Shown here: in pieces, positions 61,741 through 64,000 of the stretch
Layout: every line of letters begins with the position of its first letter
How positions within the stretch are numbered: the first letter of the stretch is position 1
Source: Treponema sp.
Lineage (GTDB): Bacteria; Spirochaetota; Spirochaetia; Treponematales; Breznakiellaceae
NCBI GenBank assembly: GCA_009777335.1
Contig: WRMC01000008.1
Coordinates: 50,324-114,323, forward strand
DNA: 64,000 bases
Direction: 5' to 3'
Position numbers and translations under genes: made by a program
Notes under the pieces: generated by a model
Seen by the model: only the letters and a program-made list of their open reading frames with translations
Told to the model about the DNA's origin: nothing
Database searches by the model: none

Positions 61741-61830
61741 GCTGACGCTGGACAGGAACCTTCACCCCTGGCGAGCTTCAAAATGCTCGCCCGGGACGAA
61801 GTTCCTGCTCCAGCACAGATAGCTATGCGT
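61741..61830. repeat. Dispersed long hairpin element, copy B
   Basis: Same element as at 11791-11940: arms 61747-61767 / 61794-61814, with the right arm identical to that of copy A. The inner loop here is a perfect hairpin GGCGAGC ... GCTCGCC (61770-61790). The remaining stretch 61662-62062 has no other gene; 61830-62060 is AT-rich and I see nothing recognisable in it. Confidence 0.75.
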
Positions 61831-62062
61831 AGTTAGATAGAAGATGATTATCGAATACCACCTGCATGATATAGTCTATGTAATACCATAATAATCCATA
61901 AAAAGATGGTAGAATAATACCGTTTTATATAGATCTCAGGAAAGGTGTAAAGGCCAGCCCAGGGCTTATGGTAGATTGAAAAACCATCAGAATGACAAGT
62001 AGCGGCTATTCAATTTGCTTAAAATGGGGTATATTTATAATAATCCGAATTAAGAGGGTAAC

Positions 62063-62143
62063 ATGCTACAATTGGTTTTAGAGATATTATAAGTTATTTT
62101 AGGTTTTGGAGGATTCTTTATTTCTAGACATATACATCGTTAA
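62063..62143 (+). pseudogene. Short broken membrane-peptide frame
   Basis: ATG 62063 with AGAGGG upstream opens a hydrophobic frame that stops after nine codons (TAA 62090-62092) but continues in frame as VILGFGGFFISRHIHR to TAA 62143, which reads like one membrane helix with a basic tail. Could be a decayed member of the tiny-membrane-peptide series that follows. Weak evidence. Confidence 0.25.
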
Positions 62144-62196
62144 TTAAATAATGCATATAGTTTTTTTGAATGAAATTTAATTGCAAGAAGGATAAA

Positions 62197-62295
62197 ATGA
62201 TAAATATCATTTTCCAGATTTTCCCAGGAGTTCTGTTATTTATAGCAGGTATTTCTATAGTTTTCGTTGCCTTGAAACATAAGAAAATTTCCTAA
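62197..62295 (+). CDS. Tiny membrane peptide, 32 aa
   Basis: ATG 62197, with AAGAAGG upstream; an in-frame ATG at 62170 would add nine polar residues. One long hydrophobic helix (about residues 4-26) and a basic tail KHKKIS, the layout of small inner-membrane peptides or type I toxins. In an AT-rich stretch unlike the rest of the window. Confidence 0.45.
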   Translation: MINIIFQIFPGVLLFIAGISIVFVALKHKKIS

Positions 62296-62316
62296 TAATT
62301 ATTAAGGAGATTAACA

Positions 62317-62385
62317 ATGTTACATTTAATTCTCTATTCAATTATAGCAATTTTGTCATTTACTATGTTTTTTATGCTTAGGTAA
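62317..62385 (+). CDS. Tiny membrane peptide, 22 aa
   Basis: ATG 62317 follows AAGGAG by a good distance (62303-62308). The 22-residue product is almost entirely hydrophobic with a final Arg. It lies 21 bases after the previous tiny frame and 34 bases before the next gene's start. Coding status rests on the ribosome site only. Confidence 0.4.
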   Translation: MLHLILYSIIAILSFTMFFMLR

Positions 62386-62419
62386 ATGGGGAATGGAAAC
62401 CAAAATAAAGGAGATTAAA

Positions 62420-62599
62420 ATGGAAATGACCAAGGAACGAGAACAGGAGCTTAACGCTTTAGAAAGACCCTGGACTAAAGATGAATTAAAAGAATGGGCT
62501 AAAGCCCACCCGAATGCCGCGAAAGAATGGGGTTCCAGGATGCGGCAGCTCATGGAAGAAGCCCGCAAGGCCAGGGAATCACAGGATAGCCAGGCTTAA
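62420..62599 (+). CDS. Small acidic/basic helical protein, 59 aa
   Basis: A 59-residue soluble, highly charged and helical protein (many Glu, Lys and Arg, WTKDELKEWAKAHP near the centre). AAGGAG at 62408-62413 supports ATG 62420 rather than ATG 62393. No family recognised. It follows the two tiny membrane peptides on the same strand and may belong to the same unit. Confidence 0.5.
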   Translation: MEMTKEREQELNALERPWTKDELKEWAKAHPNAAKEWGSRMRQLMEEARKARESQDSQA

Positions 62600-62656
62600 A
62601 CCACTTGGGCCAAAATGGTACACTTATACATTAAATTCCATCAAATATTTTCACAA

Positions 62657-63760
62657 TTATTCTGATAAATTATAATTATGTAAAAAATGTACTGCCCAAA
62701 ATGTAAGATCACAAATAATCTCATTTTCTGTACGATAATCACCAGATGAAAGCCCTGCTTCACAATATGGACCAGTGTACAATAAACCTTCTTTAAAACG
62801 TCTTTTTTCGTAATTTGTTTTAAACTTAATACTAATCATTCCGTCTTTTCGTAATAGATCATTTAATATTTCAGCGTTTTGTTTTGTAACTTTTATATCC
62901 TTTCCTATACCGCATAGAGCAATATGTGTTAAAACCCTCCTGTTGCAGCATATTTGTTCTTGCAAATTGTTAGTAAAAGGTGTTATCGGATATGCAAACC
63001 CTCCACATGGACTATAATAACGGCCCCCAAGTCTTATATGATACCAATTATTACTTGGAGTTATTTTATTTAAATGATTAATAGCGTTTGACAGAAGGTT
63101 TTTTGATGTTTCGTTCCTCCATGAATATGTATAGGCAAGAGTTTCAAGGTGATAAAGGCATGGCCACAATTGATTAGATTCTAAATAAGGATAATTATAC
63201 TTTTTCTTTGATTCAGGATTAAATTTCGCTACATCCATAATAGATGATACTGAGTTAATACTATTAAAAGCATTTAAACTAATATCTATTAAACGTTTAC
63301 AATATTTATCTCCATATCCTAGAATTGAAATTACTGTATCTATCAAAAGTTGTAATCCCCAGCCACAACTATTTCCTATCAACCGTTCATTAAACCTTAC
63401 AATTTCTGAATTATTATAAGAAAATTCCTGTTCCAAAATTTCATTATTAATAAGTGCTTTTATGTACCTTTTAATAATCAGAAAATCTTTTGGTATGCCA
63501 TAATCACATAAAAGCCTCGCTCCAGTTTCCCCATCTTGAAGTGGAGTTTGTTTTAGGCTATCCATACCATGCATACTTATCCCTATATATCCATTCTCCT
63601 TTTGATAATTTTCTACAATATTAAAACGAGGTGTTTTTAGGACATTTTTAAACAGTCTTTCTTCCTCTTTTTTGTTTTTTAATATCTCCCTTTGTAAACG
63701 ATATTGAATAATTTCGCTTCCGTTTTCTAAAAGAAAGTCTATTGCCTTGCTTATATCCAT
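62657..63760 (-). CDS. Unrecognised 367-aa protein, alpha-toroid-like
   Basis: A 367-residue, AT-rich gene in an AT-rich island. The protein has repeated helical stretches with Trp/Tyr and Cys-Gly turns (NSCGWGLQLL, SNQLWPCLYHLETL, RYYSPCGGFAYP), reminiscent of the alpha/alpha barrels of prenyltransferase/terpene-cyclase-like or glycoside-processing proteins. It is not clearly one of them. AAAGGAAT before ATG 63760 supports that start over 63784. Composition suggests acquisition by transfer. Confidence 0.55.
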   Translation of the reverse strand: MDISKAIDFLLENGSEIIQYRLQREILKNKKEEERLFKNVLKTPRFNIVENYQKENGYIGISMHGMDSLKQTPLQDGETGARLLCDYGIPKDFLIIKRYIKALINNEILEQEFSYNNSEIVRFNERLIGNSCGWGLQLLIDTVISILGYGDKYCKRLIDISLNAFNSINSVSSIMDVAKFNPESKKKYNYPYLESNQLWPCLYHLETLAYTYSWRNETSKNLLSNAINHLNKITPSNNWYHIRLGGRYYSPCGGFAYPITPFTNNLQEQICCNRRVLTHIALCGIGKDIKVTKQNAEILNDLLRKDGMISIKFKTNYEKRRFKEGLLYTGPYCEAGLSSGDYRTENEIICDLTFWAVHFLHNYNLSE

Positions 63761-63805
63761 ATAATATTCCTTTTTTTTAATCAATAATGAAAATTATTTC
63801 TACTT

Positions 63806-64000
63806 TTACAAAGCCATTTCAAACTCGATTTCGTGTAATGCCGGAATATCATTATCACCGATAAGCGGAATTTCCGGGATGAGTTTTCTTGAATAATCAA
63901 GCTCATTCAATCTGACCGCACATATTGTAAAGCCGCGTCGTTGATAGAAACGAAAAGCATGGCAGTTGTCATTAGTTGTTTGCACATAAACCCGCTTACA
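63806..64000 (-). CDS. GNAT family N-acetyltransferase, C-terminal part
   Basis: The last 64 codons of a GNAT acetyltransferase whose start lies beyond the window. VYVQTTNDNCHAFRFYQRRG is the acetyl-CoA-binding fold end, and the tail DYSRKLIPEIPLIGDNDIP is typical of a group of small GNAT proteins in Firmicutes and spirochaetes. Substrate unknown. On the same strand as the 367-residue gene, 45 bases upstream of it. Confidence 0.8.
   Translation of the reverse strand, partial: CKRVYVQTTNDNCHAFRFYQRRGFTICAVRLNELDYSRKLIPEIPLIGDNDIPALHEIEFEMAL

Noticed and set aside
1..64000. CRISPR array
   Set aside because: No series of regularly spaced direct repeats was seen; the repeats found are inverted.

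Overview
The window comes from a spirochaete of the Treponema group. This rests on a CheA / CheW-CheR-like fusion / CheX chemotaxis cluster, a FliL-type flagellar protein, BspA-like leucine-rich repeats, and several exported proteins without recognisable relatives outside spirochaetes. The base composition is rather GC-rich up to about 61.6 kb and clearly AT-rich beyond it. Species cannot be fixed from the sequence; a gut-associated Treponema relative is a reasonable inference.

Layout. 0-4.4 kb: the start of an EttA-like ABC-F ATPase, a sigma-factor-like protein, a higBA toxin-antitoxin locus whose toxin carries an in-frame stop, an NrnA-like DHH nuclease, and two exported proteins. 4.4-7.5 kb: an isomerase / Gfo-Idh oxidoreductase pair and a transaldolase. 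7.5-11.7 kb: a compact lysine/diaminopimelate operon, lysC-dapB-dapA-asd, read from what looks like a leaderless promoter. 11.76-12.53 kb: a gene-free stretch with three different inverted-repeat elements; the first has a second copy at 61.75 kb. 12.5-16.6 kb: an RNB exoribonuclease and two probable envelope proteins. 16.6-22.9 kb: chemotaxis cluster, one tRNA-Val, and parA-parB. 22.9-37.6 kb: peptidases, a GPH sugar symporter, glycogen phosphorylase, an ECF sigma / anti-sigma operon, and a glycerol-phosphate oxidation module with a glycerol-1-phosphate dehydrogenase. 37.7-41 kb: a partial DUF4838-like protein, a 40-residue basic protein and a cation antiporter fused to a PTS EIIA domain.

The most coherent and unusual part is 41-57.2 kb. 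A minus-strand operon encodes glutamate fermentation by the methylaspartate route: glutamate mutase activator GlmL, mutase GlmE, methylaspartate ammonia-lyase, and a two-subunit fumarase/mesaconase. Three poorly understood proteins (AtuA-like, DUF4387, P-loop protein) are embedded in it. Divergent from it runs a plus-strand cluster: secreted gamma-glutamyltransferase, DUF6305 protein, a lone TRAP-type large permease, a 48-residue membrane protein, a zinc carboxypeptidase-like protein, and PgsB-PgsC-PgsW-like poly-gamma-glutamate proteins. It is closed by glmS, the missing cobalamin subunit of glutamate mutase, on the opposite strand. The whole looks like a gamma-glutamyl compound synthesis, cleavage, uptake and fermentation system.

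Two genome-scale habits stand out. Several genes (higB remnant, lysC, glgP, the rhomboid gene; probably cheA, the RNB gene and the DUF4838-like gene) have a promoter -10 box only 6-9 bases before the start codon and no ribosome binding site, which predicts leaderless mRNAs. Nearly all convergent gene pairs abut or overlap, leaving no room for intrinsic terminators.

The last 2.3 kb is an AT-rich island with tiny hydrophobic peptides, an unrecognised 367-residue protein and the tail of a GNAT acetyltransferase.
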